64,000 nt of DNA from Bordetella parapertussis. Its GTDB lineage: Bacteria > Pseudomonadota > Gammaproteobacteria > Burkholderiales > Burkholderiaceae_A. Positions 7,541 through 15,760 of this stretch are shown piece by piece; within the stretch, counting starts at the first letter, position 1; the number at the start of each line of letters is the position of its first letter. The position numbers and the translations under genes were made by a program. A model generated the notes under the pieces. It was given only the letters and a program-made list of their open reading frames with translations, did not search any database and was not told where the DNA came from. The DNA lies in contig CAMCRF010000006.1 of assembly GCA_945877235.1 (NCBI GenBank), positions 1 to 64,000 on the forward strand, in the 5' to 3' direction.

Positions 7541-8218
7541 ATGAATATGAATGTTGACCCCCATTCGCTCAAAGCCCAAGTTGCAGCTGCCGCCGTGCAC
7601 GAGGTGCCCGACGGCTGCGTGTTGGGTGTGGGCACGGGCTCCACGGTTGATCTTTTTATCGATGCCCTGGCCACGGCAGGCAAACCTTTAGCGGCTGCAG
7701 TGGCGAGCTCCGAGCGCACTCGGTTGAGGCTCGAGTCACACGGCTACACGGTAATTGAGCTCCACGATGTATCAGAGCCTCTGGCGCTCTACGTAGATGG
7801 TGCTGACGAGATCGATGCCAGCCTTTGCATGATTAAAGGCGGCGGTGCAGCACTCACGCGCGAGAAGATCGTTGCGAGCGCCTCTGAGCGGTTCGTCTGC
7901 ATTGTCGATGAGTCCAAGTGTGTCGAGGTGATGGGCCGGTTCCCGCTGCCGATTGAGGTCATTGCGATGGCGCTTAGGCCTGTCACCTGGGCGTTAGAGT
8001 CCATGGGCGGAAGGCCTGTTCTGAGAGCGGGGGTGCTGACCGATAACGGGCACCCCATTCTTGATGTGCACGGGCTCTCGCTCGTGAACCCTCTCGACTG
8101 GGAGGACCGCCTCAACGCCATCCCGGGCGTGGTCACCAATGGCATATTTGCTCGTCAGCGGGCATCTGTGGCGCTTGTGGCTGGATCCGGTGGCGTAAAG
8201 AGGCTCACTCCGCAATAG
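7541..8218 (+). CDS. rpiA: ribose-5-phosphate isomerase A
   Basis: Interconverts ribose 5-phosphate and ribulose 5-phosphate in the pentose phosphate pathway (cytosol). Visible motifs: phosphate-binding 'GVGTGSTVDLFI' (~28-39), 'YVDGADEID' (~84-92), 'KGGGAALTREKI' (~98-109), and the C-terminal 'VALVAGSGGVKRL'. At 225 residues it has the normal RpiA length. The start could be Met1 or Met3 (ATGAATATG). Single gene with a divergent ykgJ-like neighbour. Confidence 0.95.
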   Translation: MNMNVDPHSLKAQVAAAAVHEVPDGCVLGVGTGSTVDLFIDALATAGKPLAAAVASSERTRLRLESHGYTVIELHDVSEPLALYVDGADEIDASLCMIKGGGAALTREKIVASASERFVCIVDESKCVEVMGRFPLPIEVIAMALRPVTWALESMGGRPVLRAGVLTDNGHPILDVHGLSLVNPLDWEDRLNAIPGVVTNGIFARQRASVALVAGSGGVKRLTPQ

Positions 8219-8313
8219 AAGGCAGCTCCCGATCGCGGTTGTCATCACTGCGTATCAAAAGACTGTTAGGGTTTTGTTAAATCTTGTTTTCTATTGTTCT
8301 AAAGGAGTCACAT

Positions 8314-9000
8314 ATGAACACCACCAGCCACACCATGGCCCAGTTCGACGCCGAGCTCGAAGAAGTCCGCACCAAGATCCTGAAAATGGGCGGCTACGTC
8401 GAGGAAATGATCAAGCACGCCATCGTCGGCTTTGCCACGGGCAACACCGCAGAGCTCAAAGACGTGCTCGAAATGGAAAAGCGCGTCAACGCCTCCGAGA
8501 TTGAAATTGACGACATCTGCAACCACATCATCGCAAAGCGTCAACCCGCTGCATCTGACCTGCGTTTCCTGGTGGCCTCGCTCAAAATGATCCGTGATCT
8601 CGAGCGTGCAGGCGACGAGGCCGAGAAAATGGCGCGCATGGCTATTCGGTTCTATGAGGGGGGCCCCGCCATTTCCCCTCGCATGGACTTCTCCGCCATG
8701 TCCACGCACGTCACCAGCATGCTTCACCGTGCGCTCGACGCCTACGCGCGCGAGGACGAGTCGGTGCTGCAGGGCGTACTACACGAGGACAAGATCGTTG
8801 ACGACCACTTTCGCAACACCATTCGTCTGCTGATCAGTTATGTGCTCGAGGATTCGCGTACGATCTCGCGCTCCATTGACATGCTCTTCTACGCTAAGGC
8901 CATGGAGCGCATTGGCGACCACTCCAAGAACATGGCCGAGCACGTGGTGTACATGGTCAAGGGGCGTGACGTGCGCCACGCATCCGAGGCAGCTGAGTAA
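8314..9000 (+). CDS. phoU: phosphate signalling protein PhoU
   Basis: A 228-residue cytosolic all-helical protein with two three-helix PhoU repeats carrying the E/DxxxD metal-binding patterns ('ASEIEIDDICNHI', 'ERAGDEAEKMARM', 'ERIGDHSKNMAEHV'). It links the Pst phosphate transporter to PhoR and represses the Pho response. ATG 8314 follows AAAGGAG at 8301-8307; the frame opens earlier at 8284 without a ribosome site. No pstSCAB or phoBR genes are beside it, so phoU stands apart from its usual operon. Confidence 0.95.
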   Translation: MNTTSHTMAQFDAELEEVRTKILKMGGYVEEMIKHAIVGFATGNTAELKDVLEMEKRVNASEIEIDDICNHIIAKRQPAASDLRFLVASLKMIRDLERAGDEAEKMARMAIRFYEGGPAISPRMDFSAMSTHVTSMLHRALDAYAREDESVLQGVLHEDKIVDDHFRNTIRLLISYVLEDSRTISRSIDMLFYAKAMERIGDHSKNMAEHVVYMVKGRDVRHASEAAE

Positions 9001-9008
9001 ATCCGGCC

Positions 9009-9281
9009 CTATGGCTGAGGGGGAACGTACCCCGAGGCCATATCCGCGCCTGAGCCAAAAAAGTGGGCTTCCATTTGTTGAAGCAAATACTTTCGGGCTC
9101 GGGCGTCGGAGAGGTTTAAGCGGTACTCATTCACGAGCATGGTCTGCTGCTTGAGCCAATCGGCCCAAGCCTCTTTCGAGACCGACTCATAGATTCGCCG
9201 ACCCAGATCACCAGGTGCAGGGGGAAAGTCGAGGCCAGGGGCCTCACGCTGGAGTTTGACGCATTGAACGGTGCGAGACAT
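9009..9281 (-). CDS. yggX: oxidative damage protection / Fe(II)-trafficking protein YggX
   Basis: A 90-residue small cytosolic protein. '[21 protein letters not shown]' with the conserved Cys7, then '[16 protein letters not shown]' and a C-terminal '...[14 protein letters not shown]', match the YggX family throughout. It protects Fe-S clusters and helps iron trafficking. It converges with phoU and is divergent from crcB, with only 15 bases between the two starts. Confidence 0.95.
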   Translation of the reverse strand: MSRTVQCVKLQREAPGLDFPPAPGDLGRRIYESVSKEAWADWLKQQTMLVNEYRLNLSDARARKYLLQQMEAHFFGSGADMASGYVPPQP

Positions 9282-9296
9282 GGGCTAGAGTATGCC

Positions 9297-9695
9297 ATGG
9301 ACAAATTCTGGATCCAGGCCGCCCTTGTGGCCTGTGGGGCTGTTCTTGGGGCATGGCTGCGGTGGGGAGTGGGCATCGCACTCAATGGCATGTTCACTGG
9401 GTTCTTGCTGGGGACTCTCGTGGTAAATGCCATGGGAGGGCTACTCGCAGGTGGTCTGTTAGGGTGGGCAACAACACTCAGCTCACATGCACTGCCTGAC
9501 TGGGCTCGTTTATTGATCATGACGGGCTTCCTGGGCAGCCTCACCACCTTCTCGGCGCTTACCGCGGAGATGCTCCCGCTCATACAGGCGGGGCGGTTGA
9601 TTTGGGCCTTTTTTCTTGCTGCAGTGCATGTTACTTTGGCCCTTGCTGCGGCCGGATTCGGATTTTATCTTATTGATTTAATTGTAAAAAAATAA
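9297..9695 (+). CDS. crcB: fluoride ion channel CrcB (Fluc)
   Basis: Inner-membrane fluoride exporter of 132 residues with four predicted membrane helices, working as a dual-topology dimer. Family signatures: 'GTLVVNAMGGLLAG' (conserved Asn) and 'GFLGSLTTFSAL' (TTFS motif near the central Na+/F- path). I chose ATG 9297 ('MDKFWIQ'); the frame opens at 9264 but that part overlaps yggX on the other strand. The 5' space is too short for a fluoride riboswitch. Confidence 0.92.
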   Translation: MDKFWIQAALVACGAVLGAWLRWGVGIALNGMFTGFLLGTLVVNAMGGLLAGGLLGWATTLSSHALPDWARLLIMTGFLGSLTTFSALTAEMLPLIQAGRLIWAFFLAAVHVTLALAAAGFGFYLIDLIVKK

Positions 9696-9787
9696 ATGGT
9701 GCATCGCAGCGCTTGCGAATGACGCAACGCACCAATATTATTCATTTCATGCAGTGCAGTACCCAACCCACACTGAAAGGAAATGAA

Positions 9788-10366
9788 ATGAACAACACGA
9801 TGACCCCCGAGCAGTTCATGAACGCTGTCAAGCACTCCCAAGCCGCTATGGTTGAAATGGCTGCCCGCACGCTCGAGTGCATGGAAAAGCACATGGACCT
9901 CAACCTCAAGGCTGCTAAGGCAAACCTGGCCGACGCAACCGAAGCTGCAAACCAGCTCCTCGGCGTGAAAGATGCCACAGAGTTCGTCAATGTGTCCCAG
10001 TCCATGGCCCAGCCTGGCCTGAGCAAAGCTGCCAGCTACAGCCGCAATGCGTACAACATCAACGCCGAGACCGTTGGCGAGTTCGCAAAGCTGGTTGAGA
10101 GCCGCGTGGAAGAGGCCAACAAGACCATGGCAAACACCATGAATGAGCTTACCAAGAGCGCCCCAGCTGGTACCGAGGGCATGGTCGCCATGATGAAGTC
10201 AGCATTTGCTGCCTCTAACAGCGCTTTCGATGCAATCAACAAGGCCTCCAAGCAGGTCGTTGAAATGGTCGAGGCAAATGTTGAAGCCGCTGCCAAGGCT
10301 GGCGAGGCTGCTGTTGCCAACACCACGCCCAAAGCGCCTGCGCGTCGCCGTGCATCTGCTGAGTAA
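9788..10366 (+). CDS. phasin family protein (polyhydroxyalkanoate granule protein)
   Basis: A 192-residue, Ala-rich, helical protein matching the phasin_2/PhaP family: 'MTPEQFMNAVKHSQAAMVEMAARTLE', a central 'YSRNAYNINAETVGEFAKLVESRVEE', and an Ala/Lys/Arg tail 'KAPARRRASAE'. Phasins coat PHA storage granules. ATG 9788 follows AAAGGAAATGA, and an intrinsic terminator follows the stop. The frame extends upstream to 9713 without a ribosome site. Its presence suggests the host stores PHA. Confidence 0.88.
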   Translation: MNNTMTPEQFMNAVKHSQAAMVEMAARTLECMEKHMDLNLKAAKANLADATEAANQLLGVKDATEFVNVSQSMAQPGLSKAASYSRNAYNINAETVGEFAKLVESRVEEANKTMANTMNELTKSAPAGTEGMVAMMKSAFAASNSAFDAINKASKQVVEMVEANVEAAAKAGEAAVANTTPKAPARRRASAE

Positions 10367-10384
10367 GCGGATTCTTGCCGTATC

Positions 10385-10412
10385 AAAGGCTCCCGAATGG
10401 GGGCCTTTTTTT
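10385..10412 (+). terminator. intrinsic terminator after the phasin gene
   Basis: A GGCTCCC/GGGGGCC stem (10388-10394 with 10399-10405, one G-T pair) with a GAAT loop is followed by seven T, 18 bases after the stop. Confidence 0.8.
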
Positions 10413-10433
10413 ATGCCCTTTTGTTGGCTGTCG

Positions 10434-11393
10434 TTAACGCGCTAGCCACTGGGCTGCAGCAAAGTAAAGCGGTATACCAAAGAGAATGTTCAGCGGAAAG
10501 GTAATGCCCAGCGAGAGCCCAACATAGACGGCGGGCTCCGCCTCGGGCACCGCCTCGCGCAATACTGCAGGCACCGCAATATAGCTCGCACTTGCAGCCA
10601 GTACTGCAAGCAGTGTGCTGTCACCAATGTTGAGTCCCGCCAGCGTTGCAAGCGAGAGAGCGGCCGCAGCGTGCAGCAGTGGAGCGCCCACCGCATACAG
10701 CATCAGTGCAGGCGATTGACCCCGCAGCGCTGGCAGACTGCGCGCAGCAAGCAACCCCATATCGAGCAAGAAGAATGCAAGCATGCCCTTGAAGAGGTCT
10801 GCTGAAAATGGCTTCATCGCGGCCTCGCCCTCGGGGCCCATAAAGTATCCAATGGCCATGCTCGCAAGCAGGAGCAGCTGCGCACCGTCGGTGAATGACT
10901 CATGCAGAACGCCCATGAGGCCACCCTCATGCTGCTGGGTGTGTTGCTCCTTGCGCGCCATATTGGCCAGCACGACTGCCAAGATAATGGCGGGCGACTC
11001 CATGAGCGCCATGGCTGCTGCCATATGACCACCATGCGCAATGCCCTGGTTGTCGAGAAACTGGTTTGCGGTAATGAAGGTGACTGCACTCACCGAGCCA
11101 TACGTTGCGGCAATGGCCAGTGCATTGAATGGCCCAGCGATAGGCTTGAGTACCCAATAGCTGATGATGGGCAGGACGCTCGCGAGCAATACGGCAAGGA
11201 AGAGGCTTGCCCCGACTTCCAGCGTAAACCCGGTCTCCGCCAGCGATATGCCCCCTTTGAGGCCGAGCGCCATTAGAAGATAGAGCGCAAGGAACCGGCT
11301 GATGGCTGGCGGAATCTCGAGGTTCGAGCGAACGAGGCCTGCGAAGAGGCCGAAGATAAAGAAAAGAACTGCGGGATCGAGAAGGGCGGTCAC
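10434..11393 (-). CDS. SbtA-like sodium-dependent bicarbonate transporter family permease
   Basis: A 319-residue inner-membrane protein with about ten predicted helices. It matches the SbtA/DUF897 family: 'PPAISRFLALYLLMALGLKGG' near the N-terminus, 'AIAATYGSVSAVTF' (first repeat) and 'LAASASYIAVPAVLREAVPEA' (second repeat). In cyanobacteria SbtA imports bicarbonate with Na+; substrates of proteobacterial members are not established. The gene starts 5 bases after the stop of the YkuK-like gene, so the two probably form an operon. Confidence 0.85.
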   Translation of the reverse strand: MTALLDPAVLFFIFGLFAGLVRSNLEIPPAISRFLALYLLMALGLKGGISLAETGFTLEVGASLFLAVLLASVLPIISYWVLKPIAGPFNALAIAATYGSVSAVTFITANQFLDNQGIAHGGHMAAAMALMESPAIILAVVLANMARKEQHTQQHEGGLMGVLHESFTDGAQLLLLASMAIGYFMGPEGEAAMKPFSADLFKGMLAFFLLDMGLLAARSLPALRGQSPALMLYAVGAPLLHAAAALSLATLAGLNIGDSTLLAVLAASASYIAVPAVLREAVPEAEPAVYVGLSLGITFPLNILFGIPLYFAAAQWLAR

Positions 11394-11398
11394 TGGCG

Positions 11399-11866
11399 TT
11401 AGGCCGCCAGTTCCTTGTAGCGGTCGGCCGCACAGCTGGCCGCAAACGCGTGAGGCTTAACCCGCGGCGAGATATTGCACACGCCGCGAATATACCCGAT
11501 TGCCTGTTGCACCACACAACTGGAGCCGCAACTTGGATCTGGATTCAGATCCAGGTGCACCTCGACGAGGCGATCATCAATGGCATCTGCCAAGCGCAGA
11601 TAGAGCTCGGCAACCTTGTAAACCTCATTCATGAGACGCATCTGAGGGCGATCGGCTCGCTGGTCGAAATCGCGTTCGCGCGTGGTCTCTCCAAAGAGTT
11701 TGCAGCCACGGTTGCCATCGATATGTACAACCACCACGAGGGTGTAATCAGCCATCCAGGCATTTCCCTGGAGCACGCGGCTGGAGTCTGCGCCAATATA
11801 GATTCTGGTGGACGGCGACTGGGCCGCAATAAAGCGCTTGATGGTCTCGAGATCTAGTCCGCTCAT
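11399..11866 (-). CDS. YkuK-like (DUF458) RNase H-fold protein
   Basis: A 155-residue protein with the RNase H-like strand and acidic residue in 'IYIGADSSRV', followed by 'YTLVVVVHIDGNRGCKLFG' and 'VEVHLDLNPDP', as in the DUF458/YkuK family. Function unknown; a nuclease or nucleic-acid binding role is inferred from the fold. I start it at ATG 11866 ('MSGLDLETIKRF'). The open frame goes back to 12196, but that part does not resemble the family. Upstream of the SbtA-like gene and probably co-transcribed with it. Confidence 0.78.
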   Translation of the reverse strand: MSGLDLETIKRFIAAQSPSTRIYIGADSSRVLQGNAWMADYTLVVVVHIDGNRGCKLFGETTRERDFDQRADRPQMRLMNEVYKVAELYLRLADAIDDRLVEVHLDLNPDPSCGSSCVVQQAIGYIRGVCNISPRVKPHAFAASCAADRYKELAA

Positions 11867-12120
11867 GAGGCAGCGGACACTCGGGTGATGCGCCTCTGGC
11901 GAAGCGGTTTTGCAAAACGGCTTCGTGTCCCGAGCCGAATGATGGCGCGCAGTACCAACTGGAAGGTGCGAAATTTTTTCTTGAATGCTGCTGCTGTTCG
12001 GGACTCTTTGGGATGCAGCCATTCGTAAGCCGTGACAGACAGCACGAACCGAGCATGAGAGAGTGTGTTGGAGTCCAAAGATCGCATAGCCGCAGTGTGA
12101 GGAGCTTTCGTGTCTCTCAT
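11863..12120 (-). CDS. possible small basic hypothetical protein
   Basis: An 85-codon frame whose TGA overlaps the ATG of the YkuK-like gene (ATGA, 11863-11866), the usual arrangement for coupled genes. The product is very basic ('FKKKFRTFQLVLRAIIRLGTRSRFAKPLRQRR') and I recognise no family. No ribosome binding site precedes its ATG, so it may be a chance frame. Listed because otherwise 11867-12196 holds no gene. Confidence 0.2.
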   Translation of the reverse strand: MRDTKAPHTAAMRSLDSNTLSHARFVLSVTAYEWLHPKESRTAAAFKKKFRTFQLVLRAIIRLGTRSRFAKPLRQRRITRVSAAS

Positions 12121-12213
12121 GTGACAGACAGTATGCGGCTTCGATGAGGCTGTAAAGCCCTCGATTTGTTGCGCATATTGCGTTGCAAAATTTCACGTGT
12201 TGTGGTGCAATAT

Positions 12214-12297
12214 GTTTACGGGTTCTGCCCGTGTTGTTGTCTCCTTGCAGATCACATTCTGCTTAGCGCCCCGGCCATGTGTCGGGGCTTTTTTTTG
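12214..12297 (+). ncRNA. candidate small RNA
   Basis: A perfect 5-bp hairpin (ACGGG, 5-base loop, CCCGT, 12218-12232) is followed 35 bases later by an orphan intrinsic terminator (12268-12296) on the plus strand. No plus-strand gene precedes the terminator for nearly 2 kb. A weak promoter (TTGCAA 12183-12188, 17 bases, TGCAAT 12206-12211) lies just upstream. Two hairpins in an intergenic region with a private terminator is the layout of a small regulatory RNA of about 80 nt. No known family recognised. Confidence 0.35.
12268..12296 (+). terminator. intrinsic terminator with no upstream gene
   Basis: GCCCCG (12268-12273) pairs with CGGGGC (12283-12288), followed by eight T. There is no T-run on the other strand, so it does not serve phnM, which ends at 12311 on the minus strand. 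Confidence 0.75.
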
Positions 12298-12310
12298 CTC
12301 TCCTGAGCCC

Positions 12311-13447
12311 TTACGCGACGCGCTTTCCAGCCCGCCATGCGGCGCGAACACAGGCGCCCGAGCCCCTCGCGGGTCGGTTTACCCAGACTAGGTCTGCTCG
12401 AAGCCCCTGAGCAATCCGGCCGCGGTCTGAGAGGCGAACCATCTGCGCGGGTGCTGAGGTCACAGTCCGAATCGCCTCGGGAAGGCTCAGGTCTGTCTCG
12501 TCTTGCAGCATAAAGGCCGCATCGAGAAGGCTCGCCGGCACGTAATCACTTGAGAGTGCATCGAGCAGCTTCATTTGTGCCAGGGGCATGGCTGCGACGT
12601 TGCCTGAGTGCGAACCGCCTTTCACTACATTTGGAGCCCCCATAACCGTTTTAAGACCCAATCGATGGGCTGTCTCTGCGGCCTCTACCGTGGTGGGAAA
12701 CTCAGAGATCGCAATGCCCTCCTCATGGGCCTGGCAGACATGCTCGGCACTGGTGTCGTCATGGGAGGCGAGTGGCAGACCACGGGTGCGCGCATCTTCA
12801 ACCAAGCGTTGGCGCTGGCGCTCAGCATGCAGGGCCTGGGCAGAGATGCGCTCGGCCATGAGCGCTTCGAAGGCCTCATCGCTGAGCCTTCCGTGACGCT
12901 CTGTGTATTCACGATATTTACCAAGATCGCGCCATTGGCGCTGGCCAGGTGTATGGTCCATGAGCGAGATTAATTGCACCCTAGGGTTATCGACCAGCGA
13001 TGTGTAGTGGTCCCAGACGTCATGATTGGCGAGCTCGCAGCGCAGGTGCAGCAGGTGCTCGCAGCGGGTCATGGGCGAATCGGCAAGGGCGTGAATGGCT
13101 GCGAGGCTGATCTCCAAGAAGCGACCCCTGGGCGTATTGGCCTCAATGTCGCCAATCACCACGCCATCGAATGCGGTCGTAATGCCCGAGCAGGCGAGCT
13201 GCGCGTCGTGAATGCGAAAGGCGGACTCTCCATTCCAGATCACGCCAGGTCGGGGCATGAGATGCTTCTCAAGGTTGTCGGTGTGAATTTCAATGAGACC
13301 CGGAATGAGCCAGTCGCCCTCCAGATCCATTGCAGCGGGCAGCGTGCTTACGCCCTCTGATACAGAGCGAATGTGGCCGTCCGCGATCTCTACGGTTCCC
13401 AGAAAAACGTCGTCGTGCGTAACCAGCTTGGCGTTGGTGAGGATCAT
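12311..13447 (-). CDS. phnM: alpha-D-ribose 1-methylphosphonate 5-triphosphate diphosphatase PhnM
   Basis: Amidohydrolase-fold enzyme of the C-P lyase pathway. It removes pyrophosphate from ribose 1-methylphosphonate 5-triphosphate to give the 5-phosphate substrate of PhnJ. At 378 residues it is full length. Metal-site motifs: 'LIPGLIEIHTDNLEKH' (HxD region, ~48-63), 'LASHDDTSAEHV' (~226-237) and 'VMGAPNVVKGGSHSGN' (~266-281). Last gene of the operon; its ATG overlaps the phnL stop by one base (TGATG). The operon ends here with no phnN, phnO or phnP after it. Confidence 0.95.
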   Translation of the reverse strand: MILTNAKLVTHDDVFLGTVEIADGHIRSVSEGVSTLPAAMDLEGDWLIPGLIEIHTDNLEKHLMPRPGVIWNGESAFRIHDAQLACSGITTAFDGVVIGDIEANTPRGRFLEISLAAIHALADSPMTRCEHLLHLRCELANHDVWDHYTSLVDNPRVQLISLMDHTPGQRQWRDLGKYREYTERHGRLSDEAFEALMAERISAQALHAERQRQRLVEDARTRGLPLASHDDTSAEHVCQAHEEGIAISEFPTTVEAAETAHRLGLKTVMGAPNVVKGGSHSGNVAAMPLAQMKLLDALSSDYVPASLLDAAFMLQDETDLSLPEAIRTVTSAPAQMVRLSDRGRIAQGLRADLVWVNRPARGSGACVRAAWRAGKRVA

Positions 13448-14166
13448 CAGTGGACTTCCTGTGTGCGTGTGGCGAGGCGCTCGTGGGTGTCATGGTCGTG
13501 AAAGGCCCCAATCATGGCAGCACCTGCGTCGCGGAGGTCTTTGAGCAACGCGGTTACCACATCGCGATTGGCCTGATCGAGGGAGGCGGTAGGCTCATCG
13601 AGCAGGATCAGCTCACGAGGCCTAACCAGACAGGCGGCCAATGCTATGGCGATATTCACCCGCTGTTGCTCACCGCCAGAGAAGGTCTTCGGTGCAAGTG
13701 GCCAGAGCGCACTGGGCAGATGAAGCCGCTCGAGCAGGCTACTTGCAAGCGGTTCGGCCTGATCGGGCGCAAGGCCCTCGCGCAGCATGGGCTGCATCAC
13801 GAGGCTCAGCGTACTCACCCGGGGGATCACCCGAAGAAACTGGCTCACATACGCAATATGAAACTGTCGCGCCAGGCGCAGGGTATGCAGATTGGCCCGA
13901 GCAAGGTCAATGAGCGCGCCATCGAGCCCACGATGGGCCAAAGCCCTGGGGCGCAGCAAAACATGGCTTCCCGGACCTGGCAGGTAGTGCCCGGTAATGC
14001 AACGCAAGATGGTGCTCTTGCCTGAGCCCGAGGGGCTCTGCAGACTCAGGCATTCTCCGGCTGAAACCTGGAGCTCAATGCCTTGCAAGACCTCGAGTGT
14101 GCGACCGCCTTGGGTGTGCAGCGTGAACTGCTTGTTCAGGGGGGCGAGTTCAAGAACAGGATTCAT
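13447..14166 (-). CDS. phnL: C-P lyase accessory ATP-binding protein PhnL
   Basis: ABC-type ATPase of 239 residues that associates with the C-P lyase core; not a transporter ATPase. Walker A 'SPSGSGKST' (~44-52), signature 'FSGGEQQRVNIA' (~162-173), Walker B 'LILLDEPTASLD' (~186-197). 'QFLRVIPRVSTLSLV' after the Q loop is typical of PhnL. It overlaps phnK by 4 bases (ATGA) and phnM by 1. Confidence 0.93.
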   Translation of the reverse strand: MNPVLELAPLNKQFTLHTQGGRTLEVLQGIELQVSAGECLSLQSPSGSGKSTILRCITGHYLPGPGSHVLLRPRALAHRGLDGALIDLARANLHTLRLARQFHIAYVSQFLRVIPRVSTLSLVMQPMLREGLAPDQAEPLASSLLERLHLPSALWPLAPKTFSGGEQQRVNIAIALAACLVRPRELILLDEPTASLDQANRDVVTALLKDLRDAGAAMIGAFHDHDTHERLATRTQEVH

Positions 14167-14930
14167 AGCACCGAGGTGACAAGCTGCTGAGTGTAGGGGT
14201 GCTGCGGGTCATCAAAGACCTGATCAACCAGGCCACGCTCAACCACCTCTCCACGCACCATGACGAGGACCTGGTCTGCGAGTAGCCGGGCCACGCCAAG
14301 GTCATGGGTAACGATAATCGTGGCGAGCCCAAGCTCCTCTTGGAGTCGCTTGAGCAGATCGAGCAGTTTGGCCTGAACCGAGACATCAAGGCCCGTGGTG
14401 GGCTCATCCATGAGCACGAGCCGAGGCGATGTGACCAAGTTGGCGATCAGCTGAAGCCGCTGCTGCATGCCCCCCGAGAATCGGCTCGGGGATTCGTCGA
14501 CACGACTGGGGTCCATTTCGACGCGGGCCATCCATTGCTGGGCAGTCTTGCGAATCTCGCCGTAATGGCGCGCACCCAGACCCATCAAGCGCTCGCCAAT
14601 ATGGCCCCCCGCGGAGACGTGCGGGTGGAGTGTGGCCTGAGCATGTTGGCGTACGAACCCCCACTCGGTTCTTGCCAATCGGCGGCGATCGCGCTCATCG
14701 AGCGTGTTGAGGTTCAGCCACATCCCACTGCGATCGCAATACGCTACCTCTCCCTCATGAGGTTGCTGCTGACCGGCCAGTAGGCTCAAGAGTGTGCTCT
14801 TCCCCGAACCCGATTCACCCACGATGGCCAAGCACTCGCCCTCGTCGAGGGAGAGATTCACGTTGTGAACTGCACGCAGGCTGCCATATCGAAGCCCAAG
14901 GCCTTGGGCACGCAGAATGGGCTGGCTCAT
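14163..14930 (-). CDS. phnK: C-P lyase accessory ATP-binding protein PhnK
   Basis: A 255-residue ABC-type ATPase that docks on the PhnGHIJ core near PhnJ. Walker A 'GESGSGKST' (~38-46), signature 'FSGGMQQRLQIA' (~154-165), Walker B 'LVLMDEPTTGLD' (~177-188), switch His in 'IIVTHDLGVARL'. It overlaps phnJ by 4 bases and phnL by 4, so the whole block is translationally coupled. Confidence 0.93.
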   Translation of the reverse strand: MSQPILRAQGLGLRYGSLRAVHNVNLSLDEGECLAIVGESGSGKSTLLSLLAGQQQPHEGEVAYCDRSGMWLNLNTLDERDRRRLARTEWGFVRQHAQATLHPHVSAGGHIGERLMGLGARHYGEIRKTAQQWMARVEMDPSRVDESPSRFSGGMQQRLQLIANLVTSPRLVLMDEPTTGLDVSVQAKLLDLLKRLQEELGLATIIVTHDLGVARLLADQVLVMVRGEVVERGLVDQVFDDPQHPYTQQLVTSVL

Positions 14931-15760
14931 GTCTGTTCCTGGCGGGCTCGACAGGCGTCGGTATCGGAGCAGACCATCTCACGAGTTCCTGCATCGTCAA
15001 CAATGATCTCGTCGAGGTAGTGGTTGTCTGCACCGCAAATGGCGCAGGCCTGAGGCCATCGCTGGACTTCAAAGGGGTAGTCGTCGAAGTCCAGTGAACG
15101 CACGTCTGTATAAGGCGGCACTGCGTAGACGCGCTTCTCGCGACCGGCACCGAAGAGCATGAGTGCTGGGCTCTGGTGCAGCTTGGGGTTGTCAAACTTG
15201 GGAATGGGGGAGGGCGACATGAGCGTGTGCTCATTCACCATGACGGGGTAGTCGTAGCTGGTGGCAATGGTGCCGTGCTGGGTAATGTCCTCGTAGAGCT
15301 TTACTTGCATGGGGCCGTAATCGCGCAAGGCGTGCATTCGACGGGTCTCTTCAGAGCGAGGCTCAATCCAGCGCAGGGGCTCCGGAATGGGGACCTGAAA
15401 CACCATGATCTGTCCCGCTTTGAGTGGGTGTTCAGGAATGCGATGGCGGGTCTGAATGACGGTGGCCTCGGCCGTGGTGGTCGTGGTCTCGATACCGGTG
15501 GTAAGCGCAAAGAAACGCCGAATATTCACCGCGTTGGTCGTATCGTCTGCGCCTTGGTCGATGACCTTGAGCACATCTTCGGGGCCCAAGACCGCAGCTG
15601 TGACCTGAATGCCGCCGGTTCCCCAGCCGTAGGGCAGGGGCATCTCCCGGCTTGCAAAGGGCACCTGGTGCCCTGGCAGTGCAACGGCCTTGAGCAGGGC
15701 ACGTCGGATCATGCGCTTGGTCTGGTCGTCCAAGTAGGCAAAAGGCAGTTGTGGCGTCAT
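14927..15760 (-). CDS. phnJ: carbon-phosphorus lyase PhnJ (radical SAM)
   Basis: Catalytic subunit that breaks the C-P bond of ribose 1-methylphosphonate 5-phosphate using a [4Fe-4S] cluster and S-adenosylmethionine, releasing methane or another hydrocarbon. 277 residues. The unusual radical-SAM motif Cx2Cx21C is exactly present (C239, C242, C264), with a further Cys at 270. N-terminal 'PYGWGTGGIQ' is the conserved glycine region of the family. ATGA overlaps with phnI and phnK place it in the core operon. No key residue appears missing. Confidence 0.96.
   Translation of the reverse strand: MTPQLPFAYLDDQTKRMIRRALLKAVALPGHQVPFASREMPLPYGWGTGGIQVTAAVLGPEDVLKVIDQGADDTTNAVNIRRFFALTTGIETTTTTAEATVIQTRHRIPEHPLKAGQIMVFQVPIPEPLRWIEPRSEETRRMHALRDYGPMQVKLYEDITQHGTIATSYDYPVMVNEHTLMSPSPIPKFDNPKLHQSPALMLFGAGREKRVYAVPPYTDVRSLDFDDYPFEVQRWPQACAICGADNHYLDEIIVDDAGTREMVCSDTDACRARQEQT

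Noticed and set aside
9282-9296. Fluoride riboswitch before crcB
   Set aside because: Only 15 bases separate crcB and yggX starts, too short for the aptamer.
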